The position numbers were made by a program, and so were the translations under genes. This document shows positions 57,501 to 64,000 of a stretch of DNA of 64,000 nucleotides, one piece after another (the first letter of the stretch is position 1; each line of letters begins with the position of its first letter). Below the pieces are notes generated by a model that was not told the origin of the DNA, did not search any database, and saw nothing but the letters and a program-made list of their open reading frames with translations. Origin of the DNA: Carettochelys insculpta (taxonomy: Eukaryota; Chordata; Testudines; Carettochelyidae); the NCBI RefSeq assembly GCF_033958435.1, contig NC_134147.1, positions 41,472,001 through 41,536,000 of the forward strand, given 5' to 3'.

Positions 57501-60500
57501 GTCTACAAATGGGATCAATCTATATGATGCTGTAAGGATGGGAGCAGGGTCAAGTATAATTGAAAACCTGCAGTCACAGTTAAAACTGAAGGAAGGAGAG
57601 ATTTCTCACCTACAGGTACTGAGAGTCACTTTAAATTTACTTAACAGGGAGTTCAGTGGCATTTCGAAGACTAGCAGATTTATTAGGGTGTTAGAGCATA
57701 AGCTTTCATGAGATAAACTCACTTCCTCAGATGCTGAAGAGAAAACAGAAGGAAGGAGTACAGATGGGAGTGTGACATCAGTGTTAACAAAAGCAGAGAG
57801 TATGTGGCTCATCTCCAACAGAGATGAGAAGGTGGGAGAACCTGAATAGGAAATTACCTCTTGTGAATACCACTCCAGGGCTGTGTCTACACTAGCAAGT
57901 CCTTCTGGAAAATCAGGCCCTCTTGTGAAAGAACAAGTGGCACATCCACACAGAAAATGTGCTCTTTCAAATTCCTTTCCAAAGAACACTGTGCTTCTTC
58001 CTTATGAGAGAGAGAGAGAGTGCCTTTTCCTGAAAGATTCTTTCAGAAAAAAGCATGCGTAGATGTTCCAGGGGCGCTTTGTTGGAAAGAACAGTCTTCA
58101 TGGTGCTGAATTTTTCAATCCCTGGCCCACTCTTTCAAAAGAGTCAGGACTTTGGGGATGCTGTCTTTCAAAAGAGCAGATTGCTGTTTTGATCTGCTTT
58201 TTGTGTGTAGACCCAATCTTCCGGAAGATAGTCTTTCAGATGATCACTGTTGTGTAGATGTAGCCCAGATGGCTGTTTTAGCCCTTGATTCACAGGTCAG
58301 ATCTGCATGTGAATTTCAGTTCAGCAGTTTCTTCTTGCAATCCTTTCTTTGAATTTTTTTTTTTTTTTTTTTTGGCCTGAAAATGGCAACTGGCAAATCA
58401 GACAGAAAGTTAAAGTGCTCCCCCACTGGTTTTTGTATGTTTCATTCTTAATGACTGATTTGGATCCACTTATTCTCTAGCATGGGGACAGTGTCTGGTT
58501 TGTCCATCGTACATGGCAGAGGGTCATTGTTGTCACGTCATATATTTCATTAGTAGATGTGTACATGAATGAGCCATTGATGGTATAGCTGATGTGGTAA
58601 GGTCCTTCAATGGTGTCCCTAGGGTGAATTTGTGGATAGATATGGCAACAGGGTTTGTTGCAGGGATAGGTTCCTGGATCAATGTTTGTGTTGAGGGCTG
58701 TGAAGTTGATCGTGAGAATTTGTCTCAAGTTCGGCAGCTGCCTGTAAGTGAGGATAAGCCTGCCTGCCAAGGACTGTAAAAGTGAGGGATTGTAATTTAT
58801 GAGGAGTTGTAGGTCTCCGTGTAGGAGAGGTTTTAGTTGGGGGCTGTAGGTAGTGGCTAATGATGTTCTGTTGTATTTGTTGGGGCTGTCCTGTTTTAGG
58901 TGACTGGTGGATTTTCACCTGGCTTTTATCAATCTGTTTCTTCACTTCTCCAGGGTAGGTACTGTTGTTTTAAGAATGCTGGATAGAGATCATAAATGTG
59001 TTTGTCTCTGTCTGAGGGCTTGTCTATACTTACCACAAGATAGATGCACTGGCAGTTGATCTTCCAGAGTTCGATTTTGTGCATCTGGTGAAGATGTGGC
59101 AAAATTGACCTCTCTGGACTTGGCCATCGACCCATGGGGTAAGGGATGCGAGGCTAGAGAGGCTCGGACTTCCCTAGGGAAGTAAGTTTATTCTGATGTG
59201 TCAATTCTAGCTATGTAAATGCTGTAGCTAGAATCACATATTTGAAGTCAACGTACTTCCTAGTATTAGACTTGCCCTGAGCATTGGAGCAAATGTGGTT
59301 GTATCTTAGAACTTGGTGCACATAATGTCTCGTGTGGTGTGTCCTGGGTGATGGATGGAGGCATTATGTATGTATAGTGGTCAGTAGGCTTCTGGTATAG
59401 AGTGATATTTTTCTGGCCATCACTTTTTGTACTGTAGTATACAGGAAGTGGATCTCTTGTGTGAACAGACCCAGGCTGAGATTCATGGTGGGGTGGAAGT
59501 TTTTGAAATGTTGGTGGAATTCCTCAAGGGTGTCCTTCCCTTGGGTCCAGATGACGAAGATGTCAGCGTAGCTCAAATAGAGGAGGGACTCTTGGGGTTT
59601 GGAGCTGAGGAGGCATTGTTCTAAGTCAGCCATACAAATGTGTGAAATGGGAGAGGCTTGTAGATGACCTGTGCTCCACTCAGAGTACAAGGGTTTGAAT
59701 CAAGTAAGTCAAGTCACTGTGGGACTGTGGGTACCCATGTCAGTGCCTCTGACTTGAAAGTATAAATCATCCCAAAATCTCAAATGGTTGCGAGAGAAAA
59801 CAAAAGCACCAAGTTCTGTAACCAGGTGTGCCATGACATCACTCTCAGAACAAAGTTCTAATTGTTCAATGTCCACTGCTTAGCTGGAAATTGGAAACCT
59901 TGAAAGAACTCGATCAATAATGGCAGAAGAGGTGGTTAAATTAACAAATCAAAATGATGAATTTGAAGAAAAGGTGAAGGAGATACCAAAACTACGTGCA
60001 CAGCTAAGGGTAGGTTGCTTTCATTTATATAAATCAAATGAGAGATTGATGTGATTTATGAAAACTTTCTGCTAAGTTGATCATTCTAAATAGATGTGTA
60101 ACTCTAAGTGTCTGCAGTGATACTTAATACAGATTTAAGTTGAAAATGTACTAAAAATCACAATGTACATTGAATTATTTCAAGAATTAGGCCGTGGAAA
60201 AATAAAGGAATACAATTTTAACCTTCAAAATTAAGTGCTCTTTTGACAGTAAAACTCAAATTACTTTAACTTCATAGGATATATCTTAGAGATGGATGGA
60301 TTTTGTCAGCAGGTTTTGCTGTACTTCATGGCAATTATCCATTACTTCCAAAACATACAGTTCAGTTAGTGTACATATCCATAAAATAATCCATGTGAAG
60401 TGTCAGGAGTTGTGTTAGGCAGAAATAGTTATATTTTCAGATTTATGCTCATTGTCTGGAATACTAAAATTTCACATTTATGCACATAACTATACCGACA

Positions 60501-62218
60501 ATGACCACTTCTTAGCCGCGTGCACACACCATTGTCATAATTGTACATGTGTATAATTTTGTGTTTATAGCATTCTGAATGTCTGGCACAGCGCGCATCA
60601 TTCTTGAGTTAGTTGGAAGTCTTGAAGAGCCAGCCTATTGAACACTCAGTTTTCATGAGTTTATCAATGCACAACCTTACATGGGAAAGTTTTGTGATCC
60701 TGTCTGCTCAGAATACTGGTGGAATAAATAAACATAGGAGATTTTTAATCCAATCATATTATTAAACTTGTAGGTGTTTCTATTTTAAGAGAAGTAACAC
60801 ATGAATTTTTTTATATATGCAGCATGTTACATTTTCAAATTAGAAGTTTGAAAACTAAGCATTTTTCCTAAAACAAAAATCTAGTGAAGGCTTGCTGAAT
60901 TTTCTCCTTGATTCATCTTAAATTATGAATGTGAAGAATAGCAAAATTTTCAGATTTTGTGCTGTGCAAAAATGAAGGAAAAATGTTTCTTAAACTGTTT
61001 TAGGCTTTCATGTGTTCAAATGCTTGTAAAATCTGAGGGATGAGAGTGATTCAGAATTTAATGTTATAATTAAATGACCTGAGTCATGAAGTGGATACCC
61101 TTTCATTAGATAATGTGTGGACCTTTCTAGATTATTTTACTTGGAAATTCATATAGAAACTACAGCTGTGTTCCTGAATGCTGTGACTAACCCACTTCTA
61201 TGCTTAAGCCTTCCATTGCACTTCACTATCTTAGTGGTCTTTTGCAAGGTCCTTAGTGGGACTTTATCTGAAATACCAAGGGAAACTAGCAAAGAATGCC
61301 TATTTTCTGAAGAGGCATGGGCCTTGAAGCCCAAGTGACTTATGAAAATTGTATTGCCTCACCCTATGCAAATAGTGGGTAAGCTGCCCGTGTGGGCTGC
61401 ATGTGGCCCATTGAGGGTCCGTGTGTGGCCTGTGAGACAATTTGTTTGCCATTGCCCAAACACAGGGTTTCCAGATTATTCTGCTTTCCATCTGGGTAGT
61501 TTTTTCCTACCAATATTACTGAAGTGAAATGCACATAAAGCAAGGGCATATGAAGTGAAGTGTGTGCTGAGTCTGACTGCGCAAACATTGCCTGTGCTCC
61601 CTGTGCATCCAATCAATGCACGGCTACATCCCCCAAATTTTAGGTATACAAGTGCAGTTAGAAAAAACACTCTGTCCCAGGAGAACATCTTTGTTATGAT
61701 AATCTTGTAGCTCCCTGAGATGGAGGGCCATTCATGAGGCCCACTCACTAGCCTAGATTGCCCATTACTCTACCACAACTCTTTGAACTGACTTGAAGGT
61801 TCACACTATTGATCATTGTAGTTAAAAATCATGCCTCTGCCTCTGGAGTTTGCTTTCTTTCATGGTTCCCAAGAACACATGTTTAGCAATATTCAGAACT
61901 CCATGCAGTAGCAGTATGTGTTTATATGGATTAGCTTGAGTTGAACTTTTCAGTCTTTAAACTTCATAAAATACCTGCCAAGCTAATGTGTTAAATAAAT
62001 AATGAAAACAAATATGTGGCACTGCTTTTAAATTGGGGAAACAAACAAATAACCAAAAGCATGTGTTGTTCTAGGATTTGGATCAAAGATATAATACTAT
62101 TCTTCAGATGTATGGAGAGAAAGCAGAAGAGGCAGAAGAACTTCGACTTGATCTTGAAGATGTGAAAAACATGTACAAGACTCAAATAGATGAACTTTTA
62201 AAACAAAGACACAACTAA
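28719..62218 (+). CDS. TMF1: TMF1, TATA element modulatory factor 1 / golgin (complete coding region)
   Basis: Seventeen exons splice into 1,110 residues from ATG 28719 to TAA 62216-62218, close to the 1,093 of human. Known family roles: a Golgi coiled-coil protein that binds Rab6, first described as an HIV-LTR TATA-binding factor and androgen-receptor coactivator. Residues 1-47 hold the conserved [20 protein letters not shown] start. Residues 48-462, almost all of one exon, are acidic, Ser/Thr-rich and low in predicted structure. From about 463 to 930 the chain is heptad-rich coiled coil, including the family's N-terminal conserved block near 465-540. A Ser-rich hinge follows (935-965), then a C-terminal coiled coil (about 985-1,110), the TATA-binding/Rab6-binding region. 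Every splice phase matches and no frameshift or stop is seen. The most variable part is exon 2. Confidence 0.97.
28884..29940 (+). repeat. Degenerate minisatellite directly behind TMF1 exon 1
   Basis: About twelve or thirteen units of 68-97 bp. Each is built as CCCCTCAC..GGGGTGTCTGAGC, GGGCAGGCAGTGTGGGG and a CTTGGGGTAACCCTGCTGTC-like end. Unit starts can be placed near 28962, 29038, 29126, 29212, 29288, 29356, 29426, 29501, 29598, 29674, 29759 and 29832. The first units are CpG-rich and the last ones AT-richer. Confidence 0.75.
29974..30294. mobile_element. hAT-like relic
   Basis: The ends CAGGGATGAGCAAACTTTTT and CTCCACTTTGTGCACCCCTG are an imperfect inverted pair of hAT type. No clear 8-bp duplication is left. 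Confidence 0.5.
30310..31616. repeat. TMF1 intron 1, repeat relics and plain intron
   Basis: A hAT-like relic is likely at 30,320-30,515 (ATGGTTTTGAGCCTG to GGTTTGAAAACTGCC). AT-rich intron follows, then a GC-rich unclassified repeat at 31,250-31,590 that begins GGTTGGACCTCTCTGGTCTG. Confidence 0.4.
31632..33200 (-). mobile_element. Penelope-like retroelement, 5'-truncated, dead (1,569 bp)
   Basis: Flanked by the perfect 12-bp duplication TGTTTGGGGAAA (31620-31631 and 33201-33212). On the minus strand it reads the C-terminal reverse transcriptase region ([20 protein letters not shown] at about 33,045-32,985; [14 protein letters not shown] near 32,760), then a GIY-YIG endonuclease ([20 protein letters not shown], about 32,165-32,105). 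The RT catalytic Asp pair at about 32,915-32,935 is lost to an indel and substitutions, and further frame breaks follow. Both termini carry the same terminal sequence (TGGCACCTTATAGACTAACA) in inverted orientation, as known for Penelope insertions. Only the last part of the RT is present, so this was a truncated, non-autonomous insertion. Confidence 0.9.
33213..34690. other. TMF1 intron 1, plain intron
   Basis: AT-rich sequence. The repeat end noted near 13,800 recurs inverted at 34,304-34,345. Nothing else was recognised. Confidence 0.45.
34700..35545 (+). repeat. Second degenerate GC-rich minisatellite in TMF1 intron 1
   Basis: Recurring words GCAGGCTGTCTGGGG, AGGCTCTGGGGGCTGCCCC and CTTCCAGTGGCC with a spacing of roughly 60-80 bp. 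The clearest pair is CTTTTGGAACTTCAGGCTGT at about 35,307 and 35,369, both followed by CTGGGGAA. Non-coding despite long GC-rich frames. Confidence 0.65.
35768..36270. repeat. hAT-like relic, boundaries uncertain
   Basis: CAGTGTTTCTCAACC at the left and GGGTTGGACACCTCTG at the right are hAT-type ends, but they may come from two different elements, since no matching duplication flanks them. Confidence 0.4.
36271..37149. other. TMF1 intron 1, no feature seen
   Basis: Plain intron sequence. Confidence 0.45.
37150..37207. repeat. Perfect 58-bp palindrome (inverted Penelope tails)
   Basis: 29 bases followed at once by their exact complement, centre between 37178 and 37179, with no spacer. Each arm reads AAAGTGCTACTGGACAGC, six T, G, four T outward. 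The right arm continues as GATAGTATATAGTCTAGCAC, matching the Penelope-like 3' end seen at 19,500 and 25,400. Confidence 0.97.
37537..38780 (+). CDS. TMF1: TMF1 exon 2, residues 48-462, long acidic Ser-rich exon
   Basis: T-tract and TTTTAG acceptor, donor AAG/GTAACT. It encodes [13 protein letters not shown], the conserved [20 protein letters not shown] block and [20 protein letters not shown]. Between the blocks the sequence is Glu/Ser/Thr-rich and drifts from the mammalian protein. At 1,244 nt this is over a third of the coding sequence. Confidence 0.97.
38975..40640 (-). pseudogene. Relic hAT transposase in TMF1 intron 2
   Basis: Minus-strand fragments in the right order: an [24 protein letters not shown] piece with [13 protein letters not shown] (about 40,600-40,400), [14 protein letters not shown] (about 40,130-40,090), then [20 protein letters not shown] and [20 protein letters not shown] (39,900-39,740). 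These are the TDNA, catalytic-core and C-terminal dimerisation blocks of hAT transposases. Several stops and frameshifts separate them. The left end near 38,975 has TTTTAAATCAC words typical of such elements; the right end is not fixed. Confidence 0.7.
39513..39549. repeat. Poly-T tract
   Basis: A run of over 30 T with a few C interruptions at its left side, inside the hAT relic. Confidence 0.9.
40985..41110 (+). repeat. MIR SINE fragment
   Basis: GACTTGAGTTCTGTTCCCAG, TTCTGCCACTGACCTGCTGT and GTAACCTTG are the CORE region of MIR. Ends are approximate. Confidence 0.7.
41218..41551. mobile_element. Tigger/pogo-like non-autonomous DNA transposon (334 bp)
   Basis: CAATAAACCCTCGAGTTATG and TTTTGAGGATTAATTG are inverted ends flanked by TA on both sides. 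The interior is GC-rich. Confidence 0.7.
41592..41690 (+). repeat. Penelope-like terminal fragment
   Basis: It contains GTGGTACCTTATAGACTAAC, GGAGCACAAGCTTTTGCGGG and CTTCATCAGATGC, the same end as the copy at 31,632. Confidence 0.8.
42218..42321 (+). CDS. TMF1: TMF1 exon 3, residues 463-496
   Basis: Acceptor TTATTCAG and donor AAGA/GTAAGT. It encodes [20 protein letters not shown] and continues in heptads; the coiled coil begins here. Confidence 0.95.
42790..42916 (+). CDS. TMF1: TMF1 exon 4, residues 497-539
   Basis: The acceptor AAATGTAG has a weak pyrimidine tract. It was chosen because the first base completes Asp497 and gives [20 protein letters not shown]. Donor AAG/GTAATC. Confidence 0.92.
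42917..43903. other. TMF1 intron 4
   Basis: A G-rich stretch lies at about 43,280-43,520. Sequence at 43,650-43,715 (CCACTGTGATCATCTAGTCT) resembles a repeat common in turtle DNA, probably LINE-derived. No coding sequence besides the flanking exons. Confidence 0.4.
43904..44009 (+). CDS. TMF1: TMF1 exon 5, residues 540-574
   Basis: Acceptor ATTCTTAG and donor GAAG/GTAAAG. It encodes [20 protein letters not shown] and then [15 protein letters not shown]. Confidence 0.95.
44010..45564. other. TMF1 intron 5, left part, nothing recognised
   Basis: Plain intron with no named repeat. Confidence 0.45.
45565..46187. mobile_element. hAT-like non-autonomous transposon (623 bp)
   Basis: CAGGGATTTCCAATCTATGG at the left and AAGGTTGGGGACCACTG at the right form inverted ends. 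Flanks GCATAGAG and GTGTAGAG match at 6 of 8 bases. Confidence 0.72.
46188..47256. other. TMF1 intron 5, middle part
   Basis: Sequence at about 46,650-47,025 (TACAGCGTAAGGTTGATATA through AACATACCCTAAG) may be an old MITE. Nothing else was recognised. Confidence 0.35.
47264..47459. mobile_element. hAT-like MITE (196 bp)
   Basis: The ends CATGGGTGTCCAACCTTTTG and GCGGGTTGGACACACCTG are inverted. Flanks GTATAGTC and GAATAGTC match at 7 of 8 bases. Confidence 0.82.
47552..47866. mobile_element. Foldback MITE, GGCT..GTCTAC family, CTA duplication (315 bp)
   Basis: GGCTATGTCTACCCTAACCC pairs with the complement of the right end, GGCTCTGTCTACGCTAGCCC. CTA is exact on both sides. One octamer is at 47593. 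Confidence 0.85.
48011..48153 (+). CDS. TMF1: TMF1 exon 6, residues 575-622
   Basis: Acceptor CTCTCAAAG and donor CAG/GTTAGG. It encodes [20 protein letters not shown] and then heptads ending [10 protein letters not shown]. Confidence 0.95.
48154..50171. other. TMF1 intron 6, nothing recognised
   Basis: About 2 kb of ordinary intron. Some parts (48,540-49,430) look unique or very old. No exon or RNA gene was recognised. Confidence 0.45.
50172..50338 (+). CDS. TMF1: TMF1 exon 7, residues 623-677
   Basis: Acceptor GTTCTAATAG and donor ACAA/GTAAGG. It encodes [20 protein letters not shown] and on to VQAALDSAY. Confidence 0.96.
50545..50701 (+). CDS. TMF1: TMF1 exon 8, residues 678-730
   Basis: Acceptor GGTTTGTAG and donor CAG/GTGAGC. 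It encodes [20 protein letters not shown] and on to QQQEALAIQ. Confidence 0.96.
50702..51325. other. TMF1 intron 8, no feature seen
   Basis: Plain AT-rich intron. Confidence 0.5.
51326..51418 (+). CDS. TMF1: TMF1 exon 9, residues 731-761
   Basis: Acceptor CTGATACAG and donor CAG/GTGCAG. It encodes [20 protein letters not shown] and on to EIGELQQ. A Penelope-like relic starts about 90 nt past the donor. Confidence 0.95.
51510..52447 (+). mobile_element. Penelope-like retroelement relic (second family)
   Basis: The left end GAGGTAACATATTTTATTGG and ACCAACTTCTGTTCGC, then GAGAGACACAAGCTTTCAAG, form a Penelope terminal sequence different from the 31,632 copy. Inside, plus-strand words [13 protein letters not shown] with AKTTIIYFG match a GIY-YIG region with stops. 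The right part GGTCCCTTACAAAATGGGCT and TATGCTAAACAAACTAATCT looks like the tail. Confidence 0.6.
52453..53573 (+). mobile_element. 1.1 kb inverted-repeat element with Myb/SANT-like coding remnant
   Basis: The left end GGCCGTGTTTACGCGAGCAA and the complement of the right end, GGCTGCGTTTACCC, match. The left 160 bp is shared with the short MITE at 57,879 (AAGTCCTTCYGGAAAATCAG). The interior carries plus-strand frames with WHEEEVL (52,990-53,010) and [20 protein letters not shown] (from 53,108), then, after a frame slip, [14 protein letters not shown] and a stop near 53,228. That is the pattern of a Myb/SANT-like DNA-binding domain, as encoded by PIF/Harbinger elements. It is broken by stops and the slip and no nuclease was recognised, so it is not autonomous. 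Confidence 0.65.
53574..54141. other. TMF1 intron 9, right end, no feature seen
   Basis: Plain intron up to exon 10. Confidence 0.5.
54142..54298 (+). CDS. TMF1: TMF1 exon 10, residues 762-813
   Basis: Acceptor TTAATTCAG and donor CTCG/GTAAGT. It encodes [20 protein letters not shown] and on to [12 protein letters not shown]. Confidence 0.96.
54563..54755 (+). CDS. TMF1: TMF1 exon 11, residues 814-877
   Basis: Acceptor GGAATAAG and donor CAG/GTGAAT. It encodes [20 protein letters not shown] and on to KKLENENS. Confidence 0.95.
54940..55165. mobile_element. MITE fragment, GGCT..GTCTACAC family
   Basis: TTCCGGAAACGCAAGAC, an octamer at 55063 and the right end AATGTAGAGGTAGCCC belong to this family. 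The left end is eroded. Confidence 0.5.
55285..55354 (+). CDS. TMF1: TMF1 exon 12, residues 878-901
   Basis: Acceptor TTCACTATAG and donor AAG/GTATTG. It encodes [20 protein letters not shown] and KKEK. Confidence 0.95.
55440..55532 (+). CDS. TMF1: TMF1 exon 13, residues 902-932
   Basis: Acceptor CCCTTTTAG and donor AAG/GTATTG. It encodes [20 protein letters not shown] and [11 protein letters not shown]. The preceding intron is only 85 nt. Confidence 0.95.
55720..55995. mobile_element. MITE-like repeat, degraded
   Basis: ATTCCTCTACTTCTTG, CTTCCTTCTGGAAGATCCCC and CTCATTAGCATATTG with GTGTAGAAATGGCTTAA fit the same family. An octamer complement is at 55950. Limits are approximate. Confidence 0.45.
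55996..56651. other. TMF1 intron 13, right part, no feature seen
   Basis: Plain intron. Confidence 0.45.
56652..56771 (+). CDS. TMF1: TMF1 exon 14, residues 933-972, Ser-rich hinge
   Basis: Acceptor TTTTCAAAG and donor CAG/GTGGGG. It encodes a hinge including [20 protein letters not shown]; the serine cluster matches the family's hinge between the two coiled-coil regions. Acceptor and donor are both atypical, but phase and homology support them. Confidence 0.93.
56772..57468. other. TMF1 intron 14, no feature seen
   Basis: Plain AT-rich intron. Confidence 0.5.
57469..57615 (+). CDS. TMF1: TMF1 exon 15, residues 973-1021
   Basis: Acceptor GTTTATAG and donor CAG/GTACTG. It encodes [20 protein letters not shown] and on to KEGEISHLQ, the start of the conserved C-terminal region. 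Confidence 0.96.
57879..58265. mobile_element. PIF/Harbinger-like MITE, CAG duplication (387 bp)
   Basis: GGCTGTGTCTACACTAGCAA and the complement of the right end, GGCTACATCTACACAACAGT. CAG is exact on both sides. It shares its left part with the 1.1 kb element at 52,453 and looks like an internal-deletion derivative. Confidence 0.85.
58350..58374. repeat. Poly-T tract
   Basis: A run of over 20 T between the MITE and the GIY-YIG part of the Penelope relic. Confidence 0.9.
59017..59276. mobile_element. MITE nested in Penelope relic, CTGAG duplication (260 bp)
   Basis: The ends GGCTTGTCTATACTTACC and, complemented, GGCAAGTCTAATACTAGG. CTGAG stands on both sides. The Penelope sequence on the two sides joins up as in the copy at 32,640, which fixes the borders. 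Confidence 0.85.
59884..60009 (+). CDS. TMF1: TMF1 exon 16, residues 1022-1063
   Basis: Acceptor CTGCTTAG and donor AGG/GTAGGT. It encodes [20 protein letters not shown] and on to [10 protein letters not shown], in the C-terminal coiled coil. Confidence 0.96.
60010..61371. other. TMF1 intron 16, left part, no feature seen
   Basis: Plain AT-rich intron. Confidence 0.5.
61372..61768. mobile_element. hAT-like relic
   Basis: TAGTGGGTAAGCTGCCCGTG with GCATGTGGCCCATTGAGG at the left and CCTAGATTGCCCATTAC at the right are eroded hAT-type ends. No duplication is left. Confidence 0.5.
62075..62218 (+). CDS. TMF1: TMF1 exon 17, residues 1064-1110 and stop
   Basis: Acceptor TTGTTCTAG. It encodes [20 protein letters not shown] and ends in ...ELLKQRHN, then TAA. 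The last few residues differ from mammals, which is normal at this terminus. Confidence 0.96.
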   Translation, partial: DLDQRYNTILQMYGEKAEEAEELRLDLEDVKNMYKTQIDELLKQRHN

Positions 62219-62455
62219 TTCCTGCTGAAACTGTAACTTTATAACAATGATATTAAACTGTAAAGAGCATTGTTTATGTAAATTCAGAATTCAAATGCTT
62301 TGTAAAAATTGTATTATAAAAATGGGATTATATTGAGTTCTTATGTGGGGGGAAAATCATTATGCTTTAATAATGTCTAGTACTGTCTTCAGTTAAATTA
62401 TTTGTGTATTATTTAAAATATGCTAAAATAAAACCATCCCCCTCTCTATTTAAAA
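62219..62455 (+). other. TMF1: TMF1 3' UTR (proximal) with AATAAA
   Basis: AT-rich sequence after the stop with AATAAA at 62427-62432. Longer 3' UTR forms reaching further right are possible; the human UTR is long. Confidence 0.65.
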
Positions 62456-63860
62456 TTAATCAAAAGGTGGACCATTATGTACAGACAGTAGCACAGAAAT
62501 GATCTGATTCATATAACATTACCTACCCATATTGCTCTGGAAGGGTAAGGATACTGTAGCATGAAGCTTTATTAGACTAGGCCCTGATGATTTTCAGCTT
62601 ACTATTTTACACACTTTCATGAGTAAAGATCAGAGTTTATGTTGGAGGATTTTTTAGTGTCTTGAACATTTTTGTATAATTTTGTAGTACAAATATTTTT
62701 TAAACATGACTAAACAGCAGTGACTAGCTGTGAAGATTAAAGGGGTAGATATTTCAGACTTAGCTTTGTTAAATGAAAATTTCTGATTTGTACTTCAGGG
62801 ATCTGAACATGCAAGAAATATTAACAATTTATCTTCAGATAACATTTTACCTTAACTGACTCAGAAATGCTGATCTTTTTCTTAAACCTCCTGCTCCATC
62901 TTTAATATTCTTCATGCTACATTCTGGAAGTATAATGGGGCCATTTAGAGACAGTTTTGCCTGCAAACCTGCCTTCTTGTTGGGGGCAAAGGGAGCTGTT
63001 GTCCTGGGTCCCAGCAACATAAAAGGGCCTGGGGTTCTCAGCTAATGCTACTGCAGTGGTGACAACAGCTGGAGCCCTGGCCCCTTTAAATTGCTTCGGG
63101 AATGCTCTGTGGCACACACCAGACAGCACTCATGGATGGGGAGGGGTGCACTGTGGTCGGAGCAGTGCGGAGGGCTGGCTGCCCCTACCTTCTCCCTAAG
63201 GCCTTGCCCAAGGCCCTGGCAAGGCTATCCACCCCATGGGTTGCTTGTAATTATAAATGGAACTAACTTCAATTGCAGTAAGACAGACAATTCTTATGAT
63301 TCCTGTAGGTTTGGCTACTGCTTTTTAAGAGTACTATTGAACACACACACAAACAGAAATATAAAATGCTCTTAACACAGAATTGCTGCTGCTCCTCTAT
63401 AGTCACTCTTGGTCGGTCTGTCATATAACTGTATAAGTGGATTTTGACATAATTCAGATAGCCTGCTGTGGCTGGAAATGTTTTCCCAGTTAGGAAAGGC
63501 AGTGGCCCAGGAATCAGATAACGTCCACATAGCTTAGTGTTTAAAGAAAGACCTTTGGGATCATGTGTGCAAGGGAACTTCTGAATCAGACCCTTGGGAG
63601 TGCTGAGAATTAGCTTGCCTTCTTCCTCTTTGCATTCCAGACAGCAAATAGTTCATTACATTTCTGATTTGTACCAGTTGATGGATATTTAGTGTAAACT
63701 CTGCTGCATATGAAATTTGCTGCTTATTGTACTACTACCTGAAATATGAGAGATTCCTCTCTCCCTTTTATGTTACAAATGCATATTAAGTGTCAGAGAA
63801 TAGCCTCTAATGTGTTACAGCTTGGCATTAGTTGGACTTAATGGGACATTGAGCTTTGAC
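62456..63860. other. TMF1 distal UTR or downstream DNA
   Basis: AT-rich sequence with a GC-richer patch at about 62,930-63,250 that looks repeat-derived but that I cannot name. No exon of another gene is seen; in human the next gene on this side is EOGT. Confidence 0.45.
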
Positions 63861-63867
63861 TGAGAGC

Positions 63868-64000
63868 TTCTCTACACTGGCAAGTTACTGCATTCTAGCT
63901 TTCTTGTTCAGTGGTTTGAAAAAAAAAAAAAACGTGCCCCATTCCCCCAGAGCACAGCGGATTACGTTGTTGTAAAGTTCAAGTGTAAACAGACTGCCAG
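63868..64000 (+). mobile_element. MITE left end, cut by window edge
   Basis: CTTCTCTACACTGGCAAGTT resembles the ends of the family above, and ACGTGCCCCATTCCCCCAGA may be interior. The right end is outside the window. Confidence 0.45.

Larger units (their letters stand above)
57653..59705 (-). mobile_element. Penelope-like retroelement relic interrupted by two MITEs
   Basis: The right part on the minus strand reads [17 protein letters not shown] and [20 protein letters not shown] (about 59,630-59,500), then [20 protein letters not shown] (59,020-58,960), [14 protein letters not shown] (about 58,740) and [16 protein letters not shown] near 58,560. This is the same order as in the copy at 31,632. 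The catalytic motif has only one Asp (YAD-IF). The left end TAGAGCATAAGCTTTCATGA starts about 40 nt after the exon 15 donor. MITEs sit at 57,879-58,265 and 59,017-59,276. Confidence 0.82.

Overview
This is vertebrate nuclear DNA: spliced genes with GT-AG introns, AT-rich introns packed with decayed transposable elements, and one CpG island. The protein sequences are clearly amniote. The repeats (Penelope-like retroelements with GIY-YIG tails, a tRNA-derived SINE of the type known from hidden-necked turtles, MIR fragments, and many short inverted-repeat DNA transposons whose ends read like GGCTATGTCTACAC) make a turtle the best guess. The genus cannot be read from the sequence.

The window holds two same-strand genes, in the order known from human 3p14. 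From about 1 to 26,475 is UBA3, the catalytic subunit of the NEDD8-activating enzyme. Its first exon or exons lie upstream of the window; the 16 exons seen here encode 442 residues from the first in-window Met to the stop. A 3' UTR of roughly 0.7 kb follows. A 2.2 kb intergenic segment ends in the CpG-island promoter of TMF1, a golgin-type coiled-coil protein. All 17 TMF1 coding exons (28,719-62,218, 1,110 residues) are present and all splice phases agree. The last 1.8 kb is TMF1 3' UTR and downstream DNA.

All other sizeable structure is in introns. UBA3 introns carry hAT, Tigger/pogo-like and PIF/Harbinger-like non-autonomous elements, a tRNA-SINE, MIR pieces and two Penelope-like 3' ends. 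TMF1 intron 1 (8.7 kb) starts with a decaying minisatellite directly behind the exon 1 splice donor. It then holds a Penelope-like copy with a perfect 12-bp target duplication, a second minisatellite, and a perfect 58-bp palindrome just before exon 2. Intron 2 contains a relic hAT transposase, and intron 9 a Penelope relic next to a 1.1 kb inverted-repeat element with a Myb/SANT-like coding remnant. Intron 15 contains a Penelope copy into which two MITEs have inserted.

The two genes act in different pathways (cullin neddylation; Golgi tethering and Rab6 binding), so their linkage looks like old synteny rather than a functional unit. I see no complete new gene or defence-like system. The most novel material is in the repeats: the Myb/SANT-bearing parent-like element of the GGCT...GTCTACAC MITE family, the octamer motifs these MITEs carry, and the minisatellite that copies donor-like sequences behind TMF1 exon 1.
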